Shown one piece after another: positions 12,321 to 24,929 of a stretch of 64,000 nt of DNA (position 1 is its first letter; each line of letters starts with the position of its first letter). The notes below the pieces were generated by a model, which had not been told where the DNA came from, made no database searches, and worked only from the letters and a program-made list of their open reading frames with translations. Origin of the DNA: Carnegiea gigantea (taxonomy: Eukaryota > Streptophyta > Magnoliopsida > Caryophyllales > Cactaceae); the NCBI GenBank assembly GCA_029747015.1, contig JAKOGI010000121.1, positions 621,501 to 685,500 of the forward strand. Direction: 5' to 3'. The translations under genes and the position numbers were made by a program.

Positions 12321-12341
12321 ATATACTAGCTACTAAATATG
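12321..12341. repeat. Left target-site duplication of the LINE
   Basis: A 21-bp segment beginning ATATACTAGCTACT is repeated exactly at 17714-17734. The preceding A extends the match to 22 bp, although the poly-A tail makes that extra base ambiguous. Duplications of this length that abut a 3' A-tract are the mark of LINE target-primed reverse transcription. Confidence 0.95.
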
Positions 12342-12528
12342 GAACGTCTCTCCAGAACTAGGGTAGTTCGCATGTAAAGTCCTTTGCCTTCGATCCAATC
12401 GTAAGGCTGGTGTTGTCTAGTGTTCGTCTCCTATAGACGGTGGTGCTCGATCCTTGTGGTCGACTGTTACCCTGGTCCTCCCTCTACCTAGCCCACTGAT
12501 CCCCAACTAGGGTTATGTCACCTATAAC

Positions 12529-13674
12529 GTGTTCGGCAAGGTACCTGGGAGAGCTATGGCATCTGGGCTGGAAGACGTACGGAAGCGACTAAAATTGACT
12601 TGCGAAGAGGAGGAAATAGCAGTCTTTGAAGATGAGATACCGGCGGAGAAGATAGCGGAGATAAAACTATGCCTGTGGGGTAAATTGTTGACTAATAAAC
12701 AGTTTAATGCGAGGGCAATAAAATCTATCCTTCAGAACATATGGAAGCCTGAAAAAGGGATTGTTGTTAGAGACCTTGATAGCAACTTATTCTCCTTTCA
12801 ATTCTTCTCTGACGCTGACAAAGACTATATTCTCAACAAAGGGCCTTAGTCCTTTGATGGAGCAATTCTCTTGCTGAAGGACATCGATGGCACTGAACAA
12901 CTATCTGAAGTCAAATTCGAAACAGCAAGATTTTGGGTTAAGGCCTATGATGTGTCTGCTATGCAGCAAACGTATGCTTTCGCCTGCTTCTTAACGTCAA
13001 AGGTCAGATCTTTTGTTAGCTGCAAAGAAGCGACGATGTATGGTGTGGATAAATCTTTGTGTTTCACAGTGGACATTGACATATCCAAACCGTTGAAAAG
13101 AGGCCAGAAAGTGATGGTTGGAGGCAAACCTATGTTGGTGGATTTTCGTTACGTGAAACTTCCTAATTTTTGCTACTTGTGTGGTATGCTGGGTCATGTA
13201 ACGAAAGGGTGTGGTTACTACAACCTAGATGTGCTAGAGTATGAGTATCAGTATGGCAATTGGCTCCGAGCATCTCCATTGAAATCTTGAAGAAGAGGGG
13301 CAGCGATTGAGATGCATGAGGAGAGGTAGCTGTACTTGGCATTCAAACAGGCTCAGGGCGCCCCTAAAGCTCAAACTCGATTAAACTTTGGAGAGAGCTT
13401 AACACCTTCAACGCCCACGGAGATAATAGATTAGCGGGGGAAAGAAGGTCAAAAGCACAATACTGGAACCGATGAGATGGACATTGTGATCCCAGGAAAC
13501 GAGGTGTTCAAGCGTAAGCATGAGGGACATGTCCCTACAATGGGGGTGAGAAGATCAGAGCAATATGTGAGGAATTGTCACAGCCACTTTCTAACAAGTC
13601 AAAGGCGGAGGTTGCCCAGCAACCCCGCCTACAACAATGAGTATCTTATGTCTCAACTGTCGTGGGTTAGGTGA
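12529..13674 (+). pseudogene. LINE ORF1 (gag-like, CCHC zinc knuckle), broken
   Basis: A single frame covers the region but is cut by in-frame stops at 12847-12849, 13288-13290 and at least two more before 13440. The first part (12556-13080) looks like the plant retroelement DUF4283 domain. The segment at about 13160-13220 carries a zinc knuckle of C-x2-C-x4-H-x4-C form (CYLCGMLGHVTKGC). ORF1 proteins bind element RNA and act in cis in the retrotransposition particle. The tail overlaps the ORF2 start (ATG at 13637), as is usual for plant L1 elements. Either the frame start at 12529 or the ATG at 12556 could be the true start. Confidence 0.85.
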
Positions 13675-16600
13675 GACCCAGACAGTTGATGATCTCCGTG
13701 GTCTGTTACAGAGAATCTCACCCAAAGTGGTCATCCTATCGGAGACCAAGCGAAGAGCTGTTGAAATGGAAGCAATAAAGCGAAAGCTTGGTGATTATGA
13801 TGGAATGTACGTTGACTGTCATGGCAGATCAGGGGGTTGGCCCTCTTATGGGAAAAATCAATAAAGTTGTCATTATATTCCTACTCCTCTAATCACATGG
13901 ACGCTAACATTAATTGGGAGGGGGAAGACGTGGAGTGGAGATTTAGGGGGATTTATGGGTGCCTCGAGATGCAGAACAAGCGCAGGATGGGAAAGATGAT
14001 CGCTGACCTGGCTACGCACTTAAATCCCTTGGGTTGTGGGCGGAGACCTCAATGAGATTTTCTTCCATGCTGAGAAGAAGGGAGGGCCAGCAAAACCTCA
14101 GCAGCATATTGATTCCTTCAGGGAAGCTTTCACAGATGCGGACTTATATGATTTGGGCTTTAAGGGTTACCCCTTCACGTAGAGCAGGGTGCAACATGAG
14201 GAAGTGATCGTGGAAGAACGACTGGATAGATTTGGTGCGTCAACCGAATGGTCTTTGTTATTTTCGGAAGCTCAAGTGACTCATGTCAACTCCTATATCT
14301 CGGATCATCTACCATTTCTATTAAAATGTTACCCTACCAGTTTAAATGGGCAAAGACACGGGAAGAAATTTAAATTTGAGAATATGTGGGTGATAGACCC
14401 TTCTTGTCGCGAGATTATTGCAAAAGCGTGGGGGGATGTGAGCAAGACAGACGCTGTTGATAATATGCTGGTTAAAGTTGACAATTGCTCTAAGGATTTA
14501 GCCGCTTAGAATAAAAATTCATTTGGTCATGTGGGACGAGAAATTAGCAAGCTGGAGGACTCCCTGAAGTATCTGACTGATGCTAAGAGTAGGCATGAAG
14601 TCCTTAACAAAATAAAAGAGTGGAGACACAAGGAGGAGATTATGTGGTGGCAAGGGGCTAGAACCAACTTTCTAAAATTTGAGGACTCGAACACAAGATG
14701 GTTCCACTCGAGAGCTAGCATGAGACAAACCACAAATGTTATTTCAAAGCTGCAGGATGCCAATGGGGTTGTCTATACGGACCCAGACAAACTGGAGCAC
14801 ATCGTGGTGGACTATTTTGCCCAGCTATTGACAGGCGCATCTACCCTGGTTTTAGAACCAGGGCTGGAGGGGGTAAATCCATGTGTCTCGAATGCTATGA
14901 ATGACTACCTTTGTGCCCCATACACAAAAATGGAGGTGGAGAAGGCATTAGTGCAAATGAACCCTCATAAGGCTCGAGGACCTGACGGGTTTAACGCCTT
15001 CTTCTTCCAGAAGCATTGGGATATCATAGGGGACGATGTGAGTGCAACTGTGATTGCCATCCTGGAAGGGCATGCTATCAACCCTAAGACTAACCACACT
15101 CTGGTTGCGCTGATACCAAAGAAGCCCAACCCTATATCCATGGCAGACTTTAGGCCCATTAGCCTTTGTAATGTAATTTATAAGTTAGTTACAAATGTAC
15201 TCTCTAATAGATTAAAGTCTTGGCTACCTGGTATTATTTCTGGCACCCAGAGTGCGTTCACCCTAGGCAGACTAATAACCGATAACATAATTATAGCCTA
15301 CGAAATCTTCCATGCAATGCATGCAGATACTAAAGTGGAAGGATCGATGGCCATTAAACTTAACATGTCTAAAGCCTACGATAGGGTCGAGTGGCCTTTT
15401 CTACATAACATCATGATTAAGATGGGGTTCAGGACGCAGTGGGTTGATATCGTGATGAGGTGTGTCAGGACGGCTTCTTTCTCTTTGTTGATTAATGGGA
15501 TTCCTAAAGGATATATAATTCCCAGTAGAGGGCTTTGAAAAGGTGACCCAATCCCCATATCTGTTTTTGTTCTGTTCTGAAGGTCTGTTTGGGATGTTGG
15601 GGAGAGCCACTGAACTTGGAATCATCCATGGGTATCAAATTTATGGAAATGCACCTTCTATTTCCCATCTACTATTCGCTGATGATACTATCAACTTTTG
15701 TGGGGCAGAGGAGGAGCAAACAACCCGAATCAAACAAGTGCTTCATGACTATGAACTTACTTCAGGTCATTCTGTAAATTTGTTCAAGACCAATGTTCTT
15801 TTTAGCAAAGGAGTCAAAACCAATAAAGGGCCTGAATAACTCACACTCTCGATATCAGGAAAGTCTTGTCTTATGATAAATATTTGGGTTTGCCGACTTT
15901 TGTTAGAAAGTCAAGAAGGAAGCCTTTTCTCTTCATAGTTGACCGCATCAAAAAGAGACTTACTAGTTGGATAAATTGATTGATGTCATGGGCGGGTAGG
16001 GAGGTGCTAATAAAAGTTATGGCTCAAGCTATCCATACTTATGCAATAAGTGTCTTTAAATTGCCATTAGAACTTTGTCATATGATCCAAACCACTATTA
16101 ATCATTTTTAGTGGGGCCACAGTCTGGAAGGGAAGAAAATCCACTGGGTGAAGAAGGATACGTAGTGTAGACAGAAAGAGGAAGGAGGACTTGGCCTGCG
16201 AGACATGGAAGTGTTTAATGATGCGCTGCTTGCTAAACAATTCTGGAGGCTTGCATAAGAGGAGAATTCCCTTGTTGCTCGTCTTCTAAAAGCACGGCAT
16301 CATGAGGACTGCTCTATCTTTGAAGCAATGCTGGGACCTCGTCCAAGCTTCACTTGGAGGAGTATTGTTGGTGTTCGTGATCTAGTTGTCAATGGCTCGC
16401 ATTGGTTAGTGGGCAACGGCTCTTCCCTAGAGATTTGGGGAAGTATGTGGATACCAACGACTTACTCCTTTCAGCCTATTACCCTAAGGCCGGTCCACGA
16501 ACGAGTCTGCAAGGTTAGAGAGCTTATTGATGCTGATCGGGGTTGGTGGCGAGAAGACCTGGTCGGGGAACTATTTCTCCCTTGTGATAGGGACTCATTC

Positions 16601-17567
16601 TGAGCATCCCACTGAGCAACTCGATGCCACGGGACAAGCTGATCTGGCATTATACGAACAATGGACAATTTTCGGTACGGTCAGCGTACCATTTGAAGAT
16701 GACGTAAAAGTTCCAGCATCTGGGTAGTGCATCTTGACATCCCCCCAGAATTTGGGTCTTTGCATGGAGATTGTGCCATGGTGCCCTTCCAACCCGAAGC
16801 AACATAGCCAAGCGAATCTCGAACTTTAATATAAATTATCTGATTTGTGGATTTGATTGTGAGTTAGAGACACATTCTACTTCTCTGCCCATTAGCCAAG
16901 CAGATTTGGGAAGGGACTTCTTTTCAGAAAAGACTTTGGCAAACCTAGTTTCACACTATGTGAGATTGTGTGGAAAAGGCAATTGGCGAGCGAGGGGAGG
17001 AGGACCTGGGACTTTTTTGTGGTAATCATTTGGGAGTGTTGGAATGCTAGAAACCAGTTCATATTCAAGAAAGCAGGCCATAACCCTTCAGTATTGAGCA
17101 AGCGTGTTTCGAATTTGGTGCTGAGCTATCGCAAGATGAAGGCCAGCTCAGAACAGCCAAAGTTGACCTTTCCAACCTCATGGAGGCCACCACCAATGGG
17201 GATACTTAAACTTAATTTCGATGGAGGAAATGTTGGGGAGGATAGCTAGGGACGGGGGCTTCATGCTACGCAGCTTTGATGGAGATGTGGTTTGGCAGGT
17301 GCACAACAAGGGCCCGGCTTTACAGGACCGACCATTGAGGAAGCCAGAGAATGCTTGAGTGGACTACGATCAGCACATGATCAAGGATTCCTGAACTTCA
17401 TGGTGGAGGGGGATTGTCTCCCCCTTATTCAGAAGCTACAGAATAAGCTAATAAATGATAATGTTTTAGGTCTTTTCATTGCGGACATCTTGCAGTTCAT
17501 AGCTAAGTTTGATTTTATTTCCTTTATGTTTGTTAAAAGGGAAGGAATAGAGATGCCCATGAACTAG
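13637..17567 (+). pseudogene. LINE ORF2 (endonuclease, reverse transcriptase, RNase H), broken
   Basis: The product begins MSILCLNCRGLG, the typical start of the apurinic-type endonuclease domain, with SETK following. Reverse transcriptase lies at about 14930-15800: KARGPDGFNAFF, the ADFRPISLCNVIYK motif, GRLITDNI, and the catalytic FADD at about 15675-15690. A PSFTWRSI segment and GNGSSLEIW follow at 16340-16440, then zf-RVT-like sequence (about 16720-16870) and RNase H (LNFDGG at about 17205, then VEGDCLPL near 17400). The frame shifts several times (about 13850, 14050-14190, 15555, 15840-16330, 16600-16970) and has stops, including TGA at 15536-15538. The element cannot make a working ORF2 product. 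Confidence 0.9.
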
Positions 17568-17713
17568 CTCATCAGCAACCCCTTTGTTTTGAAAGGAGGG
17601 TCTGGGTAGATGATGTCCCGGATGATATAGTATCTTGGGCATCGGATGATATGGTTGCGCACATTGAATCCAATTTAATATAACGCCCTGATCCCCCTTT
17701 TCTATCAAAAAAA

Positions 17714-17734
17714 ATATACTAGCTACTAAATATG
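17714..17734. repeat. Right target-site duplication of the LINE
   Basis: Exact copy of 12321-12341, directly after the A-tract of the LINE. Confidence 0.95.
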
Positions 17735-17936
17735 CTTATTTAAGCTATCCTAAAATATGCTTAAAAAATAACTACGCAAGTAAAAAAATGAATATCAAAA
17801 TACAAAATATTTTGATTTCCTAAATCTTTTTACCCATCCTTTTCTATTATTATTGCATCATTCTCCCCCACTTAAAAGAACTCATCCTTCAGTTTGAACT
17901 AAAAAGGAGCAGGAGATGAAGAATAAAAAGTGATTT

Positions 17937-18824
17937 GGCCATGTTTGGCAAATAACTGTTAGCTGTTTCTATTGGTTGTTTGCTATTAGCTGTTTCAATC
18001 AGCTGTTTGTATTAGCTGTATCAATCAGCTGTTTTTAAAAAAGATGTTTTGTAAAATTAGTTGTTTCTAAAAAATATATTTGATAAAATTTTATTTATGC
18101 CCATATCTCTTATTTACCACCAAAGATGAATTTTTTTAATTAGTTGGTCACTTATTTCTTTTTCAATATGAATTAAATTTACATGATATGTGCAAACTAC
18201 CTTTATTTATATAATCACATTTTATTATTAGTTATTAAATTTTCTTATTGATTTATACATGACTAACTTTTTTGTCTAATTTTCTTTTCAATCTAAGTTA
18301 AAAGTTATGTGATATTTAAGGCCCATAACACAACCTTGTTTTGTTGTTCACTTAGAAAAATTTCTATTTGTTATTAGTTTAACTTTCTTGCAATATGAAT
18401 TGATTTTTTTGAAGCGGGTAGAAATAGAGAATTAAAATTTGCATTACATTTAGTATTACTACATAATTAGCAAAAATTAATAATTTTATCTTTTTAAAAT
18501 AAATTATGAAGGTATGGTTACTTTGTATCATTATTTAATTTGAATTTGAAGAAGCAAGTAAAAACTTAGAAGAGAGAGCGCAAGAAAAATATACGAATTT
18601 TGTTTATGATATTTAATCAAGGGTAATTTAGTCTTTTATATTAAATCTCCAAACAGCCAACTTGAAAAAGCTACAAATGTTAGTTTTTTGGAAAATAGTT
18701 TTTTGGGGTGAAAAAACTATTCCAAAAAGTCATTCACCAAACAGCCCAAATAGCTGTTTGACTTAGTCAAACAATCAAAATCACCTTAAAAGTCATGCCA
18801 AAAGCCATCTACCAAACACCCCCC
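17937..18824. mobile_element. MITE-like element with GGCC-TGTTTGG ends
   Basis: The left end reads GGCCATGTTTGGCAAATAAC, and the complement of the right end reads GGGGGGTGTTTGGTAGATGG. The interior near the left end is filled with AGCTGTTT/AACAGCTAAT repeats. A second element at 48289-48622 has matching ends and the same AACAGCTAA repeats, in the opposite orientation. The flanking triplets (TTT and TTA) match at two of three positions. No coding sequence is present. The ends resemble PIF/Harbinger (Tourist) termini, but that assignment is tentative. Confidence 0.6.
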
Positions 18825-21800
18825 TTAATGTCCTTGTACTCGTGTTGAAACTCTATTGTTAATATTTTCTCCAACATTTAGCACCATGCCAAATTGTCAA
18901 TATTGGATGTAAAGTATTTTTCTTGAAAAATTAATCAAGGATTAGAAAAAGTATCAACACCTATTCTAACTGCTTCGTTCCATTCATATTGAGTTCTCCC
19001 TGCTTGTGGTCATATTGTTTAGGAGTAAACGTAAAATGAGGTATCCTAGTTAGCTCAGGATAATTCCAAGTGTAGGTTTCCTTCTTTTCATAGTTATAGC
19101 ACTTGACACATGTTATATTCTTCTCTATATTACCCTTGGCATTTTTTTTTTGGCAAAACCGTTCTTGGGTACGGATTTTCAAGGAGAAAATAAATCTGGT
19201 GGAATCTGGTGCTAAGCTAATCCTACTTGTACTCACCAGTGGGATAACTTTCAAATTCCCTTACCAGATCATCATGCATGCAATACAGCATAGTATAGCA
19301 TATTGATCAATCTTTCTCGAACCATGTTGGTATGCCTCTAGGCTCTCTCCATACTGCTCACTAGCAACTATATATATCTTTGTCATTCTTATCTTTTCAT
19401 TGATGAACAAATCACCAATCACATTTTTAGTTGCCCTATCTTGAGGTGTAGATTGCAAGATGGACTTTAGGCATATTTTTCAATAATTAAATTATTAGAA
19501 ACATCGCCATCTATGTCATATGATCTAAAATTTCGCTAAACTCATAATCATCACATACAAACATGAATTAGAAATTTCTAAAATTTAATTACCACATTTT
19601 TCCATTAAAAAACCTTGTGGATTCCATAATTGTTAAACTAATGAACACATTTAGAAAAATCACATACAAACTAATTGTTAAACAACCAAATTTACATGAA
19701 TTTATATCATTACGTAAAATGAATTTATATAATTACAAATATGTCATTAAAAACTGTATTTAGTGACATATCAACCAGAAAATTTATACGATTTAATAAA
19801 ACGTATTTACATAATAAAATGAAATAATGTTAAGAAACATATTTTAATTATAGCATATTACAAAAGAAGTTTATAAAAACCCGAACAGCATTATATAAAA
19901 TTCATTTATATAATTCTAGTTAACATGAAGTATATTCAAACGTCACTTGCAAATTATAAAATGCATTTATGATATTACAAATTTAAATTTCATGGAATAA
20001 ATTCATAAAATGCTCTTAAATTATATAATTAGCAAGAAACATGAAACAAATTCATATTCGTTAACTTGGGCAAGGGAAAGATGCTAAAACAATTAGCAAA
20101 TTCACAATAACTCGTGTAATTTGTATATATAGAAAACACATTTATATAGAATCACTAATTAATGATTGACATGAAACATATTCCTATAACAAAATATTAT
20201 ATAAATATATTTACACAACATAATTTGTAACATAAAACATATCGAAATATTAATCACAAATAATTTATATAGAACACATCCATATAATATTACAAATTTA
20301 AATAAATGAAACGAACTCAAGTAAAACTTCTCAATATAATACAAAATACGAATTCAAATATTGCTTACAAATTATTAATAAAACATATTCATATATAATA
20401 TCACAAATTTAAATTTTATGAAACAAATTCATAAAATGATTACATACCAAACACATCTAAACAATGGTATAAAACTCATTCAAATAATATGAATTTATAA
20501 CATATGAAACAAATTCATAAAAGGTGCTCATATCATATATTTTGCATTAATTTGCAAAATGAAACATTCAAATATTACTCTAAGACTATCTTGATATCAC
20601 AAAAAATATGAAACAAATTGATAAGGAACAATGGCTCAATTACATGTTATATATATCGTATGAAATAGATTCATATGAATTAATTTTAACAAGGAACTAA
20701 AGTAGGCCAATTCTAATGAGCAACAAAACAAGTTAAATTCATAAAAACAAGGGGATCCAAAAAAGGAATAAATAGAGGGCGGCCACGCCTAAGACCATGT
20801 ATGACGGCTGTCTCACAGGCCGACATGTGGAGTTGGCAGGCGTGCGCGGCTCGGGGCTTGGTGACCAACCACGAGTCATGAGCCGGCCCACGAAATATTT
20901 TTTGGTCGCCTAGTGCCCAAAACGATTGGGCATGGGCTGGGGTTTTTCTTTTCTTTTTTTTCACCATTGTTTGATTTAATTGCTGGGTTGGGCAAATATT
21001 AATTGGGTCTGTGCTTTGGGAGAGCTGGACTAACCCATGCTATTCTTTGGGCTATTTTGGATGGAATTTTTTGATAAAATTAGATGATTTTTTTTTCTTT
21101 TCTTTGGCTTAAAAAATGAGTCTACATACACCATTATTTTGTGGACTAATACCATTAGAAATTATTATATATGTAATTTTAATTTATTTATCTATTTAAT
21201 ATTTTTATTTGTTCATCATTTTTTCTGAAGATACACAAAATATTTTTATTAACCCAAATAATCATAAATTATTTTTTGAAGATAGAAAAATTATTTTTAT
21301 TAACTTAAACAATAGCAATTTACCCAAAAAAAAATTAATAGAGTATGTTGTGTTGTAGGGACCATGGGTATTATTTTATTTGGTGAACTTTGCATTGGAG
21401 AGATGAAGGCTTATGATCAAAAAAATTGGCTCAAAAACTGATGTGGAAGTAGTAGACCCCCACTGGTGAGCCAAATTTTTGGCTCACCATTGCACATGAT
21501 CGGAAAGCATGTCCAACCTTCTCACTAATCCCTTTCTCGTTCTATCTCCTTCACTAACCTGACTTTCTTTCCAACCAGAAAATGGAGCTCTAAGGCTCCC
21601 TATTGACGCTACCATTAACCTTCACCTTGCTAATATGCTTTCGTTCCTTTTTCTGGGCAGTCATTGGGGTACCTAAAATGCCAATATCCCAGATGATGAA
21701 TACGCCAACTACTGCCAAATCTTCACCTCGAATTAGATGCTCACAACCTCAGCTCTCGCTAAGTCGACATCACCTAGATGTAGATCGGAGTCCATAAAGC

Positions 21801-23042
21801 CGAAAAACACAATCCACATGCTCTACGCACATCTTATGTGGAGGCGCGTGATGGCATTTTGCATAGTCACTTGGATGATTTCGCACGAATTGGTGCGTAG
21901 AAAAGGGTGGACAAGGAAGAAGGAAGTCAAAACAACTTCATAGGCGACGCGTGACACACACGCGGCACCTTTCGTGGAGGTTTTCTGGTGAGTATGTCGT
22001 TAGTGACGAAGTCATGAATTTCGGAAAGTGGTGTCGAAATTAATAGTATACAATATAAAATTCAACACAGTTACATATTGAAATTGAACATCACTATTAA
22101 GAGGGTTGGCGTTTGCAATTTGGTGGTTGGTTGGTTGTGTGTGTCGGGGGTTAGGGTTTTGGGACAAGGGGACAGAATAGAATGTGTGTGAGCGTATCAA
22201 AGGGGGAATGGGGGGGGAGGGGTTCAAACCTGCGACCAAAGGGATCTAAACAAAGCAAACAAGCTTGCCGTTCACGCTAGGCTAAGCATAGTTTCTTACA
22301 AATGTCTTACTTATTTTGTATTTATCTTAAGCTTTTAATTTTTTTAATTTCTGGCATATATATTTTTTTTCCCTTTTTTCAGAGGGGTGTCGGATGACCC
22401 TATTGACACCACATTAGATCTACCCCTGTATGACATGATTCTTCTCTATCCTCTACCCCTTTCTTGAAACCCCCTTTTTATTTAATTTAAACTATATTTA
22501 CAAATTGAGGAGGCCTGGGTCAATGGTTTGGTGAGCCACTAAGGCTTCACCCTTGCCTGCATAATTTTGGTAGCAGTGATAGTGGGGTTGGCTAGTACGC
22601 AGGCCACCGAGGCCTAGACGGGGTTGATGCCCTCGCGACCTTAAAGGCAACGGCAGGTGTCAGGTAAAAATTAGGAGAAAGGTGAGCAAATCGAAGCCAC
22701 AAAGGTCCTAGGTCACGTCAAATGGTCATTGTCGGGGCTGAGGGTTTACAAGTCAAAGAGTCGGATGGGATTGGGGTTCTAGGCAGCAACCACCATACTC
22801 AACCACAAACTCGAACATGCCTACAAGTATTGAATTAATCACAAATTATGGTGCATATTGTTCAATGATCATAGAAGCATGTTAAGCATAAATAAATCAT
22901 ATAGGCCAAGTGATTCGACAGATATCGGGGTTAGGGTTCTAGGACTGTATGGCAGTGATACGCAAAGTAGCACACATATTCATGTTTATACTAAATCAAT
23001 TTAGCATAATTGAATCAAGCAATCGCATATAAAATCACAATT
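18825..23042. other. Long AT-rich spacer with decayed repeats
   Basis: No intact gene. 19490-20700 is very AT-rich and built from loose variations of 'AAATTTATGAAACAAATTCATAAAATG'-like phrases, which suggests an old degenerate repeat. 20770-20940 and 22500-22760 are short GC-richer islands without a coding signal. The short ORFs at 21603-21943 and 22012-22239 have no recognisable similarity. Confidence 0.4.
18961..19458 (-). pseudogene. Possible retroelement gag-like fragment
   Basis: Two adjacent minus-strand frames (19458-19261 and 19254-18961) read IYIVASEQYGESLEAYQHG and later KIRTQERF with a C-x2-C (CVKCYNYEKK). The 'YGESLEAYQ' phrase faintly resembles the conserved core of LTR-retrotransposon gag proteins. 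The evidence is thin: no zinc knuckle is complete and no pol sequence follows. It could equally be chance. Confidence 0.25.
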
Positions 23043-23047
23043 GATTC

Positions 23048-24128
23048 TGTTGGCCCAGTTTGGCTAGTTAAATCACCCTAGAGAGGAGTAAATAAGGTGA
23101 TAATCAAAGTCACAAAATAATAGAAATAGAAATACAGTAAATGTAAATGTGGACAAAATATACAATTTATAGAGGTTCGGCCACGCCTAGTCCGCCACCC
23201 ACGGTGCCCCCTCGCCAATGGAATTTTGAACCTCTTTCTTTTATTAGGTCGGCCGGTTACACACGATTCACCACCGTACAACCTACTAGTTGACCCTACA
23301 ACTATATGTGTCCCAACGTACGCGTTGCTCTCCAATCGTACTTGGGTAGTCGGCCCTCCGACTAATCAATCCAACCCAATATAAAGAAAGATAACAATTA
23401 TAAGATACACTTATTTGGTAGAGAATAAAATAAATATGTCCATGTAAGTTCAAAGTCTTATCAAATTCCTCCTCTTGATTTGCAAGTTTAGCTCTCTTTC
23501 TTCTTCTTTGCTTGTGTTCTCTCTTGTTGTGTTCTCTTACTGCCAATCTATTCCCCTTTTATAGATGAGAGGTGTAAAAAAGAGTGGAGAAAAATATGGC
23601 AAGTGACCGTTGCACATCTTGTGAAAATTCAATCTCTATGCTTGATTTCAAGGCCTTGAATTGGCATTCCAAGCCCTTGATTTTTTCTGTTCTTGCTCAA
23701 GTACTTCCAACGGCTACTTTTCTTGATTTGGGCTGAATATTTTGGCTGAGAATCTTTTAAAACCATTCATAATTTGCAGCATAATCTTGCAAGATATTCT
23801 ATTATAAGATATTATCATATTAAGAGCAAATCTTTGACATTGATAAATATAGCTCCACAATCTTATATTCAAATTTGAATCGCACAATATAATATCATAA
23901 AGACAACATGTTCAAATTTGAATATTAAACAATCTCAAAGATATTGTCACACATAATATAAAATCAATCATGTCAATATCTATTTATAATTATAATACAT
24001 TTGAACAACAGAAATACTAATGTAGGTCCAAATATAATATAATAAACATACTAATAGACCAAGTGCTCATTTTTGTCTTTCATCCAAACATATTCATAAA
24101 ATACGTTGTAAGCTTAAGGAAGCTAACA
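23048..24128 (-). repeat. 3' LTR of the pol-less retrotransposon
   Basis: 1081-bp direct repeat of 25951-27018 with scattered substitutions and small indels. It has TG...CA termini. A TATA-like CTTTTATAGATGAG lies near 23550-23575. Confidence 0.9.
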
Positions 24129-24145
24129 ATCTCTCCCTTTTTGAT
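24129..24145 (-). promoter_or_regulatory. Polypurine tract of the pol-less retrotransposon
   Basis: On the minus strand the sequence is CATCAAAAAGGGAGAGAT, directly before the 3' LTR. This is where plus-strand DNA synthesis would be primed. Confidence 0.75.
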
Positions 24146-24929
24146 GAAAGACAAAACCCAATAAAAATAACACATCAATACAGTTTTGAATGTTACACCC
24201 TGAATCCTTTGCCAAATACTTCTCCCCCTTTATGTATTTCATCAAAAGGTAGCACAAGAGGAGAAAGAAAAATCGAAGCATAAAAATTATGACAAACACA
24301 TATAGCTCCCCCTTAACAAATCAATGACATATAAAGATGCTCTCCCTTGATCTATGGCACTAATAAAAAAACATATAAGAGGTTAAATACTAACAACAAA
24401 ATCAATCACATACGCTAATGCTCATTGACTTGAAATTCTCGCAAGCAATATAAGGAAGTAACAAGGGATTAACATATAGTAACAAAATTCTCCCCCTATC
24501 AAGAGTAAATCAAGGCTATCAAAAAAATGATCAAGTGATATAATTTTACTCTTCTAGAAACAAGCAATATAAGTATTAGGGATCATAATAATTATGGATA
24601 AAAGCTATGAGACCATATGTGCATAATAACATGCCCTCATAGTATAACATATATTGGAATATTAATCATGCTTACATTCCAAAGATAATAAAACAAATTA
24701 AAGTTCAAAAAATTTGAAATCAAAATGCCACAAATAGGAAGTAGATCATGCAAAGTAACCTTGTCTTATGTCTAGCGAAAATCCAAATATTATCACTATT
24801 GAAAATGTTGATATAAAAATTCAAGTCTTTAAATTGGTCATATTAGAGATACCAGTTTCTAACTGCAGTTCAAGGCCTTGGACTATATTTCAGGGCCTTG
24901 AAATCTGAGCAATGACAAAACAAACGAAC

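Larger units (their letters stand above)
12342..17713 (+). mobile_element. L1-type LINE, near full length, inactivated
   Basis: The 5.37-kb element is bounded by a perfect duplication of at least 21 bp and ends in a short A-tract at 17707-17714. It has the plant L1 layout: a 5' leader of about 190 bp, ORF1 with a CCHC zinc knuckle, and ORF2 with endonuclease, reverse transcriptase, zf-RVT and RNase H regions. Both ORFs carry stops and frameshifts. The intact flanking duplication defines the pre-insertion site, in which 12341 would join 17735. Confidence 0.95.
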
